Positions 1 through 5,854 of a DNA stretch of 6,431 nt are shown here, in pieces. This DNA is from Candidatus Brocadiaceae bacterium (GTDB lineage: Bacteria > Planctomycetota > Brocadiia > SM23-32), in NCBI GenBank assembly GCA_030615435.1, contig JAUWZH010000154.1:1-6431 (forward strand), given 5' to 3'. The translations under genes and the position numbers were made by a program. The notes beneath the pieces are model-generated. The model made no database searches, was not told where the DNA came from, and saw only the letters and a list, made by a program, of their open reading frames with translations. The stretch's first letter is position 1. Each line of letters opens with the position of its first letter.

Positions 1-2
1 CC

Positions 3-98
3 GCCGACGTCCCGCCGGCAGAGGCCGTGAGAAGGTTGAGGCGGTCGGCCGAGCAGGGCCTGCGTGAGAGCGGCACGGCTCAGAGCGGCGAGGAGTGA
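3..98 (+). CDS. C-terminal tail of an upstream gene, product unknown (partial)
   Basis: A frame open from the left edge runs 31 codons to a TGA at 96-98, four bases before the accD start. About 27 of 31 third positions are G or C, matching coding sequence in this window; the other two forward frames close sooner (at 28-30 and 65-67). The peptide is rich in Arg, Glu and Ala and ends SGTAQSGEE, which looks like a soluble C-terminus, but I recognise no family. If real, the tight spacing implies translational coupling with accD. It could also be chance openness in GC-rich DNA, as only 96 bases are visible. Confidence 0.45.
   Translation, partial: ADVPPAEAVRRLRRSAEQGLRESGTAQSGEE
91..95 (+). promoter_or_regulatory. 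Ribosome binding site fixing the accD start
   Basis: AGGAG lies 7 bases before the ATG at 103. It supports that start over the in-frame ATG at 64, whose extra 13 residues are arginine-rich and unlike AccD. Confidence 0.8.
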
Positions 99-102
99 TC
101 CC

Positions 103-927
103 ATGCGGTTCTTCCGCAAAAAGAAGGCGATGCCCGACGGCGTGTTCGTGAAGTGCGGCGGATGCGGTGAGATGGTCTACCAGAAGAAGGTGGAGGAGAG
201 GCTCCAGGTCTGCCCGGAGTGCAACTACCACTTCCCCATAGGCGCGTGGGACCGCGTCAGGTACCACACCGATGAGGGCACCTTTGAGGAAATGGACAAG
301 GGCCTCAGGAGCGCCGACCCCCTGGAATTCGTCGCCGAGAAAGCCTACGTCGATCAGATCGCCTCTGACCTGGAGAAGACCGGCCTGAACGAGGCTGTCC
401 TCTGCGGCACCTGCGGGGTGGAGGGCAGGGAGGTGGTGTTCATCGCGATGGATTTCGCGTTTCGCGGCGGCAGCATGGGCTGCGTGGTGGGGGAGAAGGT
501 GACCCGCGCCGCCGAGCTGTCGTGCCGGCAGGGACTGCCGCTGGTCAGCGTATCCTGCTCAGGAGGGGCCCGGATGCAGGAAGGCGCCCTGTCGCTGATG
601 CAGATGGCCAAGAGCTGCGCCGCGCTCCACCGGCTGCACGAGAAGGGGATCCCCTACGTCAGCATCATGGCCCATCCCACCACGGGCGGCGTGACGGCGA
701 GCTGGTCCTCGCTGGGGGACGTCATCATGGCTGAGCCCGGGGCCCTCATCGGGTTCGCGGGGCCGCGCGTCATAGAACAGACCATCAAGCAGAAGCTCCC
801 AGAGGGGTTCCAGACGGCCGAATTCCTCCTCGAACACGGTTTCCTGGACATGATCGTGGAGCGCAAGGACATCAAGTCCACCGTGGCGAAGCTGCTGGAC
901 TACCTCGCCCCGCTCTCCTCCGGGTAG
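103..927 (+). CDS. accD: Acetyl-CoA carboxylase carboxyltransferase subunit beta
   Basis: This is the beta half of the carboxyltransferase of cytoplasmic acetyl-CoA carboxylase. With the alpha subunit (AccA) it moves the carboxyl group from biotin on AccB to acetyl-CoA, giving malonyl-CoA for fatty acid synthesis. The 274-residue protein has the usual length. The N-terminal zinc ribbon is intact (Cys18, Cys21, Cys37, Cys40). The crotonase-fold domain shows the family blocks FRGGSMG (120-126), SGGARMQEG (153-161), TTGGVTASWSSLGD (193-206) and EPGALIGFAGPRVIEQT (211-227). The ATG at 103 has a good ribosome site and gives the expected MRFFRKKK start. In many bacteria accA follows directly; here a 224-base gap and a promoter follow instead, so accA must lie upstream or elsewhere. 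A possible upstream gene ends 4 bases before it. Confidence 0.98.
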   Translation: MRFFRKKKAMPDGVFVKCGGCGEMVYQKKVEERLQVCPECNYHFPIGAWDRVRYHTDEGTFEEMDKGLRSADPLEFVAEKAYVDQIASDLEKTGLNEAVLCGTCGVEGREVVFIAMDFAFRGGSMGCVVGEKVTRAAELSCRQGLPLVSVSCSGGARMQEGALSLMQMAKSCAALHRLHEKGIPYVSIMAHPTTGGVTASWSSLGDVIMAEPGALIGFAGPRVIEQTIKQKLPEGFQTAEFLLEHGFLDMIVERKDIKSTVAKLLDYLAPLSSG

Positions 928-1021
928 GGTTGAGTCTCGGGACAAAACGCTGGGTGGGGCGGGCGCCGCGGAATGCGAACCTGATCCGGGCGCAGGTCCG
1001 GGCTGCGGCGTACGGGCCAAC

Positions 1022-1051
1022 TTGACGCTCCCCGCCGTTGCCCCGTAGAAT
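1022..1051 (+). promoter_or_regulatory. Sigma-70-type promoter for the queD-mcsA-mcsB-clpC operon
   Basis: TTGACG (1022-1027) and TAGAAT (1046-1051) are separated by 18 bases; each matches the housekeeping consensus at 5 of 6 positions. Transcription would start near 1058, leaving a leader of about 95 bases before queD. It lies in the non-coding gap after accD, where it is expected. I see no CtsR heptad repeat, CIRCE element or complete HspR (HAIR) site around it, so nothing visible marks it as heat-shock controlled. The assignment rests on sequence match and position only. Confidence 0.65.
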
Positions 1052-1063
1052 GGACAGTTGTGA

Positions 1064-1090
1064 GGCAGCGGCGAAGTCTCGTCCGCTGCT
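1064..1090 (+). promoter_or_regulatory. Hairpin in the 5' leader of queD
   Basis: GCAGCGG (1065-1071) pairs perfectly with CCGCTGC (1083-1089), with a closing G-U pair outside. CGA (1072-1074) and TCG (1079-1081) can extend the stem across a single bulged T to a four-base loop. It begins about 6 bases after the predicted transcription start and has no T-run, so it is not a terminator. It may stabilise the mRNA 5' end or be part of a leader control element. It lacks the short A-rich tail expected of a preQ1-I riboswitch, the class one might expect before a queuosine gene. Confidence 0.4.
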
Positions 1091-1151
1091 GTGCGTCTGC
1101 CCGGCGGCTGGAGCATGTGGTCGCGACAATATCGCCCGGTGAGGATGCGCG

Positions 1152-1550
1152 ATGTACGAGCTGATGGTCCAGGGCGATTTTTCCGCTGCGCACAGACTGC
1201 GCCGTTACCAGGGCGAATGCGAGCGCCTGCACGGGCACAACTACCGGGTGGAGTTCCTGCTGGCCGGCGACAAACTGAATCCCGTCGGCGTGCTCGTGGA
1301 CTTCAAGGAGGTGAAACGCATCGCCCGGGAGGTGCTCGGCAGGTTGGACCACCAGTACCTCAACGAGTTGGAGCCCTTCGATACGCTCAACCCCACCACG
1401 GAGCAGCTCGCGAGATACATCGCCGAGGAAGTGGCATCCAGGCTGCCGGAGGGGGTCGCCGTGAAGGCCGTCACCTGTTGGGAGACGGACAGGTGCGCCG
1501 CCCGGTACGTTCCCGACGTCGCGGCGGGCGCAGAACGAGCAGAGGACTGA
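1152..1550 (+). CDS. queD: 6-carboxytetrahydropterin synthase / 6-pyruvoyl-tetrahydropterin synthase family protein (QueD-like)
   Basis: This is a COG0720-family enzyme of 132 residues, a normal length. QueD converts dihydroneopterin triphosphate to 6-carboxy-tetrahydropterin, the second step to the queuosine/7-deazaguanine precursor preQ0. Zinc ligands are His14 (FSAAH), His27 and His29 (HGH). Catalytic residues are Cys23, Asp66-His67 (LDHQYLN) and Glu111 (CWET). NPTTEQLA (80-87) is the family substrate-binding stretch. Cys23 is followed by Glu24, so the motif reads CERLHGH and fits both the QueD pattern (CxxxHGH) and the folate-bypass PTPS-III pattern (ExxHGH). It may therefore serve queuosine synthesis, folate synthesis or both. 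No queC, queE, queF or folate gene is visible. GAGG at 1141-1144, 7 bases before the ATG, supports the start. The stop is 10 bases before mcsA, so they are probably co-transcribed. Confidence 0.94.
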   Translation: MYELMVQGDFSAAHRLRRYQGECERLHGHNYRVEFLLAGDKLNPVGVLVDFKEVKRIAREVLGRLDHQYLNELEPFDTLNPTTEQLARYIAEEVASRLPEGVAVKAVTCWETDRCAARYVPDVAAGAERAED

Positions 1551-1560
1551 GGGATGCGTC

Positions 1561-2082
1561 ATGAACGGTGCGGAAGAACTCAGGATGTGCCAGGAGTGCG
1601 GCGAGCGGGAGGCCACGGTCCATCTGACGATCCTGGTTGACGGCGACCCCACCCAGCGGCACCTGTGTGAGCGGTGTTACGAGAAGCAGGACGGCGTGCC
1701 GCCCCTGTCCCCGACGAAGATCCTTTCGCAGTTGATCGGCGCCATCGCGCCGGAGCTGCAGCTCTTGAGCGTCAAGCAGTGTCCCCGGTGCGGAATCAAT
1801 TACCTGGAGTTCCGCCAGACGCTCAACCTGGGGTGCCCCAATGATTACGAGGTGTTCGCCCCGGCCCTGGACGAGATTCTGGGGCGGATGCACGCGGGCA
1901 ACAGGCACATGGGGAAGGTCCCGCGGGGGGCCGCCCAGAGAATCGCTCTGGGGCCGCGGCTGAAGGTGCTGCGCCGGCAACTGGAGCAGGCGGTGAGGGT
2001 GGAGGATTACGAGGGAGCGGCGGGGCTGCGCGACCAGATAAGGGAACTGGAGCAAGACAGTGCTGGAAGCCCTGAGCAATAA
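1561..2082 (+). CDS. mcsA: McsA-type zinc-finger/UVR protein, activator of the McsB arginine kinase
   Basis: McsA binds and activates the arginine kinase McsB and helps deliver marked proteins to ClpC. The 173-residue protein has the family layout. Two CxxC pairs (Cys10/13, Cys36/39) form one zinc site. A second site comes from Cys74/77 and Cys92. A C-terminal UVR motif (about 134-163, with ...EDYEGAAGLRDQ...) probably forms a helical hairpin like those of UvrB and the ClpC M-domain. The fourth pair is incomplete: Cys92-Pro-Asn-Asp95 replaces CxxC. I recall GCPxDYEVF forms from non-Bacillota homologues, so this may be a lineage variant rather than damage. The start at 1561 has GAGGG 7 bases upstream, overlapping the queD stop; Met9 is an alternative. 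Its last 23 bases overlap mcsB, which points to coupled translation of the two partners. Confidence 0.92.
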   Translation: MNGAEELRMCQECGEREATVHLTILVDGDPTQRHLCERCYEKQDGVPPLSPTKILSQLIGAIAPELQLLSVKQCPRCGINYLEFRQTLNLGCPNDYEVFAPALDEILGRMHAGNRHMGKVPRGAAQRIALGPRLKVLRRQLEQAVRVEDYEGAAGLRDQIRELEQDSAGSPEQ

Positions 2083-3118
2083 CCTGCAGGACAACGTGGG
2101 GGAGTGGCTGCGCGGGGGTCCGGAGGACGACGTCGTCCTCAGCACCCGCGTGCGTCTGGCCCGCAACATCGCCGGATACCCCTTCCTGTCCAGGGCAAGC
2201 CCGCAGCAGATCGCGCGCATCGAGGAGCTGCTGCACGAGAAGATCCTCTCCTGCCGCTTTCGTGAGAGGATGAACTACTATCGCCTGAACGAGCTGGATC
2301 CGCTGCTGCGGCAACTGCTTGTGGAGCGCCACCTCATGGGCAGGGATCACGCGGAGGCGAGTTGGGTCAGGGGATTGGCCTTCTGCGCCGACGAGCACCT
2401 CAGCCTGATGGTCAACGAGGAGGATCACCTGCGCATGCAGGCGGTCTGCGGCGGGCTTCAGCCCAGGCGGGCCTTCGAGGAGGTCTGCGAGGTGGACGAC
2501 GCCCTCGCCGAGGTGATTCCCTTTGCCTTCTCGGCCCGTTACGGATACCTCACGGCATGTCCCACCAACGTGGGCACAGGCATGCGTGCCAGCGTCATGG
2601 TCCACCTGCCGGCCCTTATTATGACGAGGGAGATGGACAAGGTCATCGAGATGTCCAGGCGCTTGAAGCTCGCCCTGCGTGGTCTCTACGGGGAGGGCAC
2701 GCGGGGCTCGGCGGACCTCTACCAGATTTCCAATCGGGTGTCGCTCGGGGTGAAAGAAGAAAAGATCCTGGCTGAAGTCTCAAGGGCCGCCGGCGGGGTC
2801 ATGTCGCTGGAAAGGAACGCCCGGGAAAACCTCCTGCGCGAGGACAGGTCCGCACTGCAGGGCAGGATAGAGCGCGCACTGGAGCTGCTGAGGGAGGCCT
2901 CGATGATCTCCTCCGAAGAGACCCTCCACCTGCTGTCCCAGGTGCGCATGGGAGTGCACATGAGCCTGGTCAAAGGGGTCGGCTTGAAGGAACTGAACGA
3001 GCTGCTCCTCTTGACTTTGCCCGCCCACTTGCAGACAATAGAGGGTAAGAGGGTCGAGCGGCTGAAGCGCAACGAGTTGAGGGCCGCCCGGCTGAAAGAG
3101 AAGTTGAGCGTGGACTGA
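2060..3118 (+). CDS. mcsB: Protein arginine kinase McsB
   Basis: McsB phosphorylates arginine side chains, marking proteins for degradation by ClpC-ClpP. At 352 residues its numbering aligns with the Geobacillus/Bacillus enzyme. Guanidino-kinase blocks are STRVRLARN (28-36), NEEDHLR (119-125, catalytic Glu121), TACPTNVGTGMRAS (165-178, Cys167), GLYGEG (208-213, Glu212) and YQISNRVSLG (221-230), so it should be active. The C-terminal allosteric phosphoarginine motif, normally RDxxRA, reads Arg337-Asn338-Glu-Leu-Arg341-Ala, so the aspartate is replaced. Translation starts at a GTG inside mcsA, with GGAG at 2049-2052 seven bases upstream. The resulting N-terminus (MLEALSNNLQDNVGEWL) fits the family. 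The 23-base overlap with mcsA suggests stoichiometric synthesis. clpC follows 67 bases later. Confidence 0.97.
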   Translation: MLEALSNNLQDNVGEWLRGGPEDDVVLSTRVRLARNIAGYPFLSRASPQQIARIEELLHEKILSCRFRERMNYYRLNELDPLLRQLLVERHLMGRDHAEASWVRGLAFCADEHLSLMVNEEDHLRMQAVCGGLQPRRAFEEVCEVDDALAEVIPFAFSARYGYLTACPTNVGTGMRASVMVHLPALIMTREMDKVIEMSRRLKLALRGLYGEGTRGSADLYQISNRVSLGVKEEKILAEVSRAAGGVMSLERNARENLLREDRSALQGRIERALELLREASMISSEETLHLLSQVRMGVHMSLVKGVGLKELNELLLLTLPAHLQTIEGKRVERLKRNELRAARLKEKLSVD

Positions 3119-3146
3119 GAGGGCGGGTCTGCGGGATCTCTTGAGA

Positions 3147-3161
3147 GCCGTGCCGAACGGC
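3147..3161 (+). other. Small inverted repeat between mcsB and clpC
   Basis: GCCGT (3147-3151) and ACGGC (3157-3161) can form a 5-bp hairpin with a 5-base loop, ending about 12 bases before the clpC ribosome site. There is no T-run, so it is not a terminator. It might influence clpC translation or be a processing site, but such short GC-rich repeats also arise by chance. Confidence 0.25.
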
Positions 3162-3172
3162 GAGGGAAGGAC

Positions 3173-3178
3173 AAGGGG
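3173..3178 (+). promoter_or_regulatory. Ribosome binding site fixing the clpC start
   Basis: AAGGGG lies 7 bases before the ATG at 3186. This choice also gives the N-terminus MPGYDRFTEKAKK, which aligns with the ClpC pattern (M..GRFTERAQK), whereas a TTG at 3141 would add 15 unconserved residues. Confidence 0.75.
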
Positions 3179-3185
3179 TGTAAGG

Positions 3186-5678
3186 ATGCCTGGGTACGAT
3201 AGGTTCACGGAGAAAGCGAAGAAGGTCATCCTGACTTACGCCAAACACGAGGCCCAGCGGCTTGGTCACGAGTACATCGGCACAGAGCACCTGCTGCTGG
3301 GGATCCTGCGCGAGGGTACGGGGGTGGCCTCGACCATCTTGCAGCGCCTCGGCGTCGAGCCGAAGCGGGTGCGCCTGGAAGTGGAAAAGCGCGTCAGAGA
3401 CGCCGGGGACATCGCACTGGCCGGCAAGCAGTTCCCCTTCGCCCCGCGGGCCAGGAAGGTGATCGAATACGCCGTGGAAGAGAGCAGCAGGCTCGGGCAG
3501 GACTACGTGGGGACCGAACACGTCCTGCTCGGGCTCCTGCGCGAGGGGGGCGGAATAGCAGCCCAGGTGCTTTCGGCTCTGGGGGTGGAGTTGGAGCAGG
3601 TTCAGCAGGAACTCTTCGAGCTCCTCGGGCCGGAGCTGGACGGCGAGGAAGAGGAGTCCGAAGAGGAAGAAAGGTCGGGCGCCAAGAGCAAGACGCCGGC
3701 ACTCGATTCGTTCGGGCGCGACATGACCGAACAGGCCGACAGGGGGGAACTCGACCCCGTGATCGGCCGCGAGATGGAAATAGAACGGGTCATACAGGTC
3801 CTCTGTCGCCGCAAGAAGAACAATCCCGTGCTGCTCGGGGAAGCCGGGGTCGGCAAGACGGCCATCGTGGAGGGACTCGCCCAGAAGATCGTCAGCGGCG
3901 ACGTGCCCTCCCTGCTGAGGGACCGCCGGATCGTCATCCTCGACCTGGCGCTGATGGTGGCGGGCACGAAGTACCGCGGCCAGTTCGAGGAGCGCATCAA
4001 GGCCATCATGCAGGAGGTGAAGCGGGCCGGCAACGTCATCATCTTCATTGACGAGCTTCACACCTTGATCGGAGCCGGCGGGGCGGAGGGCGCCATAGAC
4101 GCCTCCAACGTGCTCAAGCCCCCGCTTTCGCGCGGTGAACTGCAGTGCATCGGGGCGAGCACGCCCGACGAATACCGCAAGTACGTCGAGAAAGACAGCG
4201 CGCTGGAGCGCCGCTTCCAGCCCATCGTGGTGAACCCGCCGACCCGCAATGAAACCGTCGAAATCCTCAAGGGCCTGCGCGAGTGCTACGAGAGCCACCA
4301 CATGGTGCAGATAACCGACGAGGCCATTGTGGAGGCGACGGATTTCTCCAACCGCTACGTGACCGGGAGGTTCCTGCCCGACAAGGCCATTGACGTCATT
4401 GACGAGGCCGGCGCGCTGGTGCGCCTGCGCGCGATGAGCGTCTCGCCGGAGCAGAAGAGAATAGACGAGAAGCTCCAGCAGGTGAACGTGGAGCTGGACC
4501 AGGCGGTCCAGGAGCAGGACTTCGAGCGGGCTGTCCTGTTGCGCAACCAGCGCAACCGGCTGGAGGAGCAGAAATCCAGGTGCGAAAGGGACCAGATCCT
4601 CGACGGCGTGCAGGGCGTGGTGGACGAGGATGTCGTCGCCGAGGTCGTCTCCCGCATGACCGGGGTGCCGTTGGCCAGGCTGGAAGAGGGAGAGGCCGAT
4701 CGGCTCCTGCGCATGGAGGAGGAGCTGCACAAGATGATCGTCAGCCAGGACGAGGCCGTCGGCACCTTGAGCCGGGCCATCCGGCGCTCCCGGGCCGGCA
4801 TGAAAGACCCCAACCGTCCCGTGGCCTCCGTGATCTTCGCCGGTCCCACCGGAGTGGGCAAGACGCACCTGGCTCGCTCGCTGGCCAACTTCCTGTTCGG
4901 CGACGAAGAGGCGCTGATTCAGATAGACATGTCGGAGTTCATGGAGAAGCACAATGTCTCTCGCCTCATCGGCGCCCCGCCCGGCTACGTCGGCTACGAA
5001 GAGGGCGGTCAGCTAACCGAGCGCATCCGCAGGCGGCCCTATGCGGTCGTGCTGTTCGACGAGATCGAGAAGGCCCACGACGAAGTGTTCAACCTGCTCC
5101 TGCAGATCATGGAAGACGGTCACCTTACCGACAGTTTCGGGCGCAAGGTGGACTTCCGCAACGTCGTGCTGATAATGACCTCCAATCTCGGCTCGGACAT
5201 CATCCGTAACAGCGCCGGGGTGGGGTTCCGCAAACACAGCGAAGAGGCCACCTATCAGACCATCAAGAAGCAACTGATGCAGGAGGTGGAGCGGCACTTC
5301 CGCCCCGAGTTCCTGAACCGTGTTGATGACGTCATCGTTTTCCGCTCACTCACCAGGGACGACCTGCGCAAGATCGTCAAGCTGGAACTTCAGAAAGTGA
5401 TGGACCGGCTCGATACCAAGAACATAGAACTGGTCGTCACCGAGCCTGCGATAGAGCTGGTCATAGACAGGGGCTACAACCCGGACTTCGGAGCGCGGCC
5501 ACTCAGGCGCGCGCTGGAGAACCTGCTGGAAGACCCCATGAGCGAGGAGCTCTTGAAAGGCAGCCTCCAGAGCGGCAAGGTCGTTGTTGACAAGGAAGGA
5601 GACCATCTGAGCTTCTCACAGGCCGAGCATCAGGAACAGCGCCCCGAGGAGACCGAGGCGCCGGCGGCGCAGACCTGA
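3186..5678 (+). CDS. clpC: ATP-dependent Clp protease ATP-binding subunit ClpC
   Basis: ClpC is a hexameric AAA+ unfoldase that threads marked proteins into the ClpP peptidase. The 830-residue protein is complete. Its double Clp-N domain (1-145) keeps the phosphoarginine-reading residues Thr8, Glu34 and Glu111, the latter two in the GTEH motifs. An acidic linker follows (153-162). NBD1 has Walker A GEAGVGKT (218-225), Walker B FIDE (287-290) and pore motif KYRG (262-265). The M-domain with its UVR coiled coil spans about 420-470, with Phe446 conserved but LRN (452-454) where LRD is usual. NBD2 has Walker A GPTGVGKT (553-560), Walker B LFDE (623-626), pore loop GYVG (600-603) and sensor 2 GARPLRR (769-775). 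A VGF loop (679-681) indicates ClpP docking. The M-domain and UVR segment distinguish it from ClpA; ClpB has a much longer M-domain. It is the last gene of the operon, 33 bases before an intrinsic terminator. Confidence 0.98.
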   Translation: MPGYDRFTEKAKKVILTYAKHEAQRLGHEYIGTEHLLLGILREGTGVASTILQRLGVEPKRVRLEVEKRVRDAGDIALAGKQFPFAPRARKVIEYAVEESSRLGQDYVGTEHVLLGLLREGGGIAAQVLSALGVELEQVQQELFELLGPELDGEEEESEEEERSGAKSKTPALDSFGRDMTEQADRGELDPVIGREMEIERVIQVLCRRKKNNPVLLGEAGVGKTAIVEGLAQKIVSGDVPSLLRDRRIVILDLALMVAGTKYRGQFEERIKAIMQEVKRAGNVIIFIDELHTLIGAGGAEGAIDASNVLKPPLSRGELQCIGASTPDEYRKYVEKDSALERRFQPIVVNPPTRNETVEILKGLRECYESHHMVQITDEAIVEATDFSNRYVTGRFLPDKAIDVIDEAGALVRLRAMSVSPEQKRIDEKLQQVNVELDQAVQEQDFERAVLLRNQRNRLEEQKSRCERDQILDGVQGVVDEDVVAEVVSRMTGVPLARLEEGEADRLLRMEEELHKMIVSQDEAVGTLSRAIRRSRAGMKDPNRPVASVIFAGPTGVGKTHLARSLANFLFGDEEALIQIDMSEFMEKHNVSRLIGAPPGYVGYEEGGQLTERIRRRPYAVVLFDEIEKAHDEVFNLLLQIMEDGHLTDSFGRKVDFRNVVLIMTSNLGSDIIRNSAGVGFRKHSEEATYQTIKKQLMQEVERHFRPEFLNRVDDVIVFRSLTRDDLRKIVKLELQKVMDRLDTKNIELVVTEPAIELVIDRGYNPDFGARPLRRALENLLEDPMSEELLKGSLQSGKVVVDKEGDHLSFSQAEHQEQRPEETEAPAAQT

Positions 5679-5710
5679 GCGCCCGTCGGCGAGAGGGGTC
5701 AGCAGATTGT

Positions 5711-5744
5711 GGGGCGGCGTCCGAGGGGGCGCCGCCTCAGTTTT
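5711..5744 (+). terminator. Rho-independent terminator after clpC
   Basis: GGGGCGGCG (5711-5719) pairs with CGCCGCCTC (5730-5738), nine pairs including one G-U. TCC (5720-5722) and GGG (5727-5729) can extend the stem to 12 pairs with a GAGG loop. A TTTT run follows at 5741-5744. The stem is strong and the T-run short. It lies 33 bases after the clpC stop and about 70 bases before the next promoter, so it should end the operon. Confidence 0.85.
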
Positions 5745-5767
5745 CGTGTGCAGGCTTTCCGCCCAGT

Positions 5768-5792
5768 CGGACCCGGCAAGTCAGGTCCGGAC
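5768..5792 (+). repeat. Inverted repeat and GTCCGGAC palindrome upstream of the second promoter
   Basis: CGGACC (5768-5773) is inverted as GGTCCG (5784-5789), and the second arm lies within a perfect 8-base palindrome, GTCCGGAC (5785-5792). It sits about 25 bases upstream of the -35 box at 5815, a common place for an activator or repressor site. No regulator family is recognised. Confidence 0.25.
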
Positions 5793-5797
5793 AAGAT

Positions 5798-5817
5798 CAA
5801 ATGGGAAATCCCAGTTG
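5798..5817 (+). promoter_or_regulatory. Candidate operator: 20-base inverted repeat overlapping the -35 box
   Basis: CAA-A-TGGGA-AA-TCCCA-G-TTG is an interrupted palindrome. Eight of nine arm positions are complementary around a two-base AA centre. Its right arm includes the first three bases of the -35 hexamer (5815-5820), so a dimeric protein bound here would be expected to block RNA polymerase. The geometry suits a helix-turn-helix dimer. No regulator gene is in the window and the family is unknown. Confidence 0.4.
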
Positions 5818-5843
5818 ACTGGGCTGCTGGCGTTCTGTATGAT
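5815..5843 (+). promoter_or_regulatory. Sigma-70-type promoter for the downstream membrane-protein gene
   Basis: TTGACT (5815-5820) and TATGAT (5838-5843) are separated by the optimal 17 bases, and each matches consensus at 5 of 6 positions. It lies between the clpC terminator and the next gene, on the matching strand. Transcription would start near 5850, giving a leader of about 165 bases before the GTG at 6015. This is the best promoter match I see in the window. Confidence 0.72.
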
Positions 5844-5854
5844 CGTTCCTGTCT

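Noticed and set aside
977..989. GAACCTGATCCGG, similar to the 3' core of a TPP riboswitch
   Set aside because: The required CTGAGA element and the matching GGGTGC stem upstream are absent, and the following bases do not form the expected P4/P5 structure. Probably chance.
1022..1151. CtsR, CIRCE or other heat-shock operators near the operon promoter
   Set aside because: I looked for the GGTCAAA heptad repeats, the TTAGCACTC inverted repeat and HAIR arms and found none.
900..1652. A 250-codon - strand open frame across the accD-queD gap and queD
   Set aside because: It covers the promoter and leader and runs antisense to queD, and its product looks like no known protein. It is an ORF of GC-rich composition rather than a gene.
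3138..3146. CTCTTGAGAG between mcsB and clpC, resembling half of an HspR (HAIR) operator
   Set aside because: The second half-site at the required spacing is absent and there is no promoter beside it.
2970..4952. A 660-codon open frame on the - strand opposite mcsB and clpC
   Set aside because: It lies antisense to two certain genes and reflects their strong G/C third-position bias, which removes stop codons in the opposite frame. Its translation is low-complexity, rich in Leu, His and Val, with no recognisable domain.
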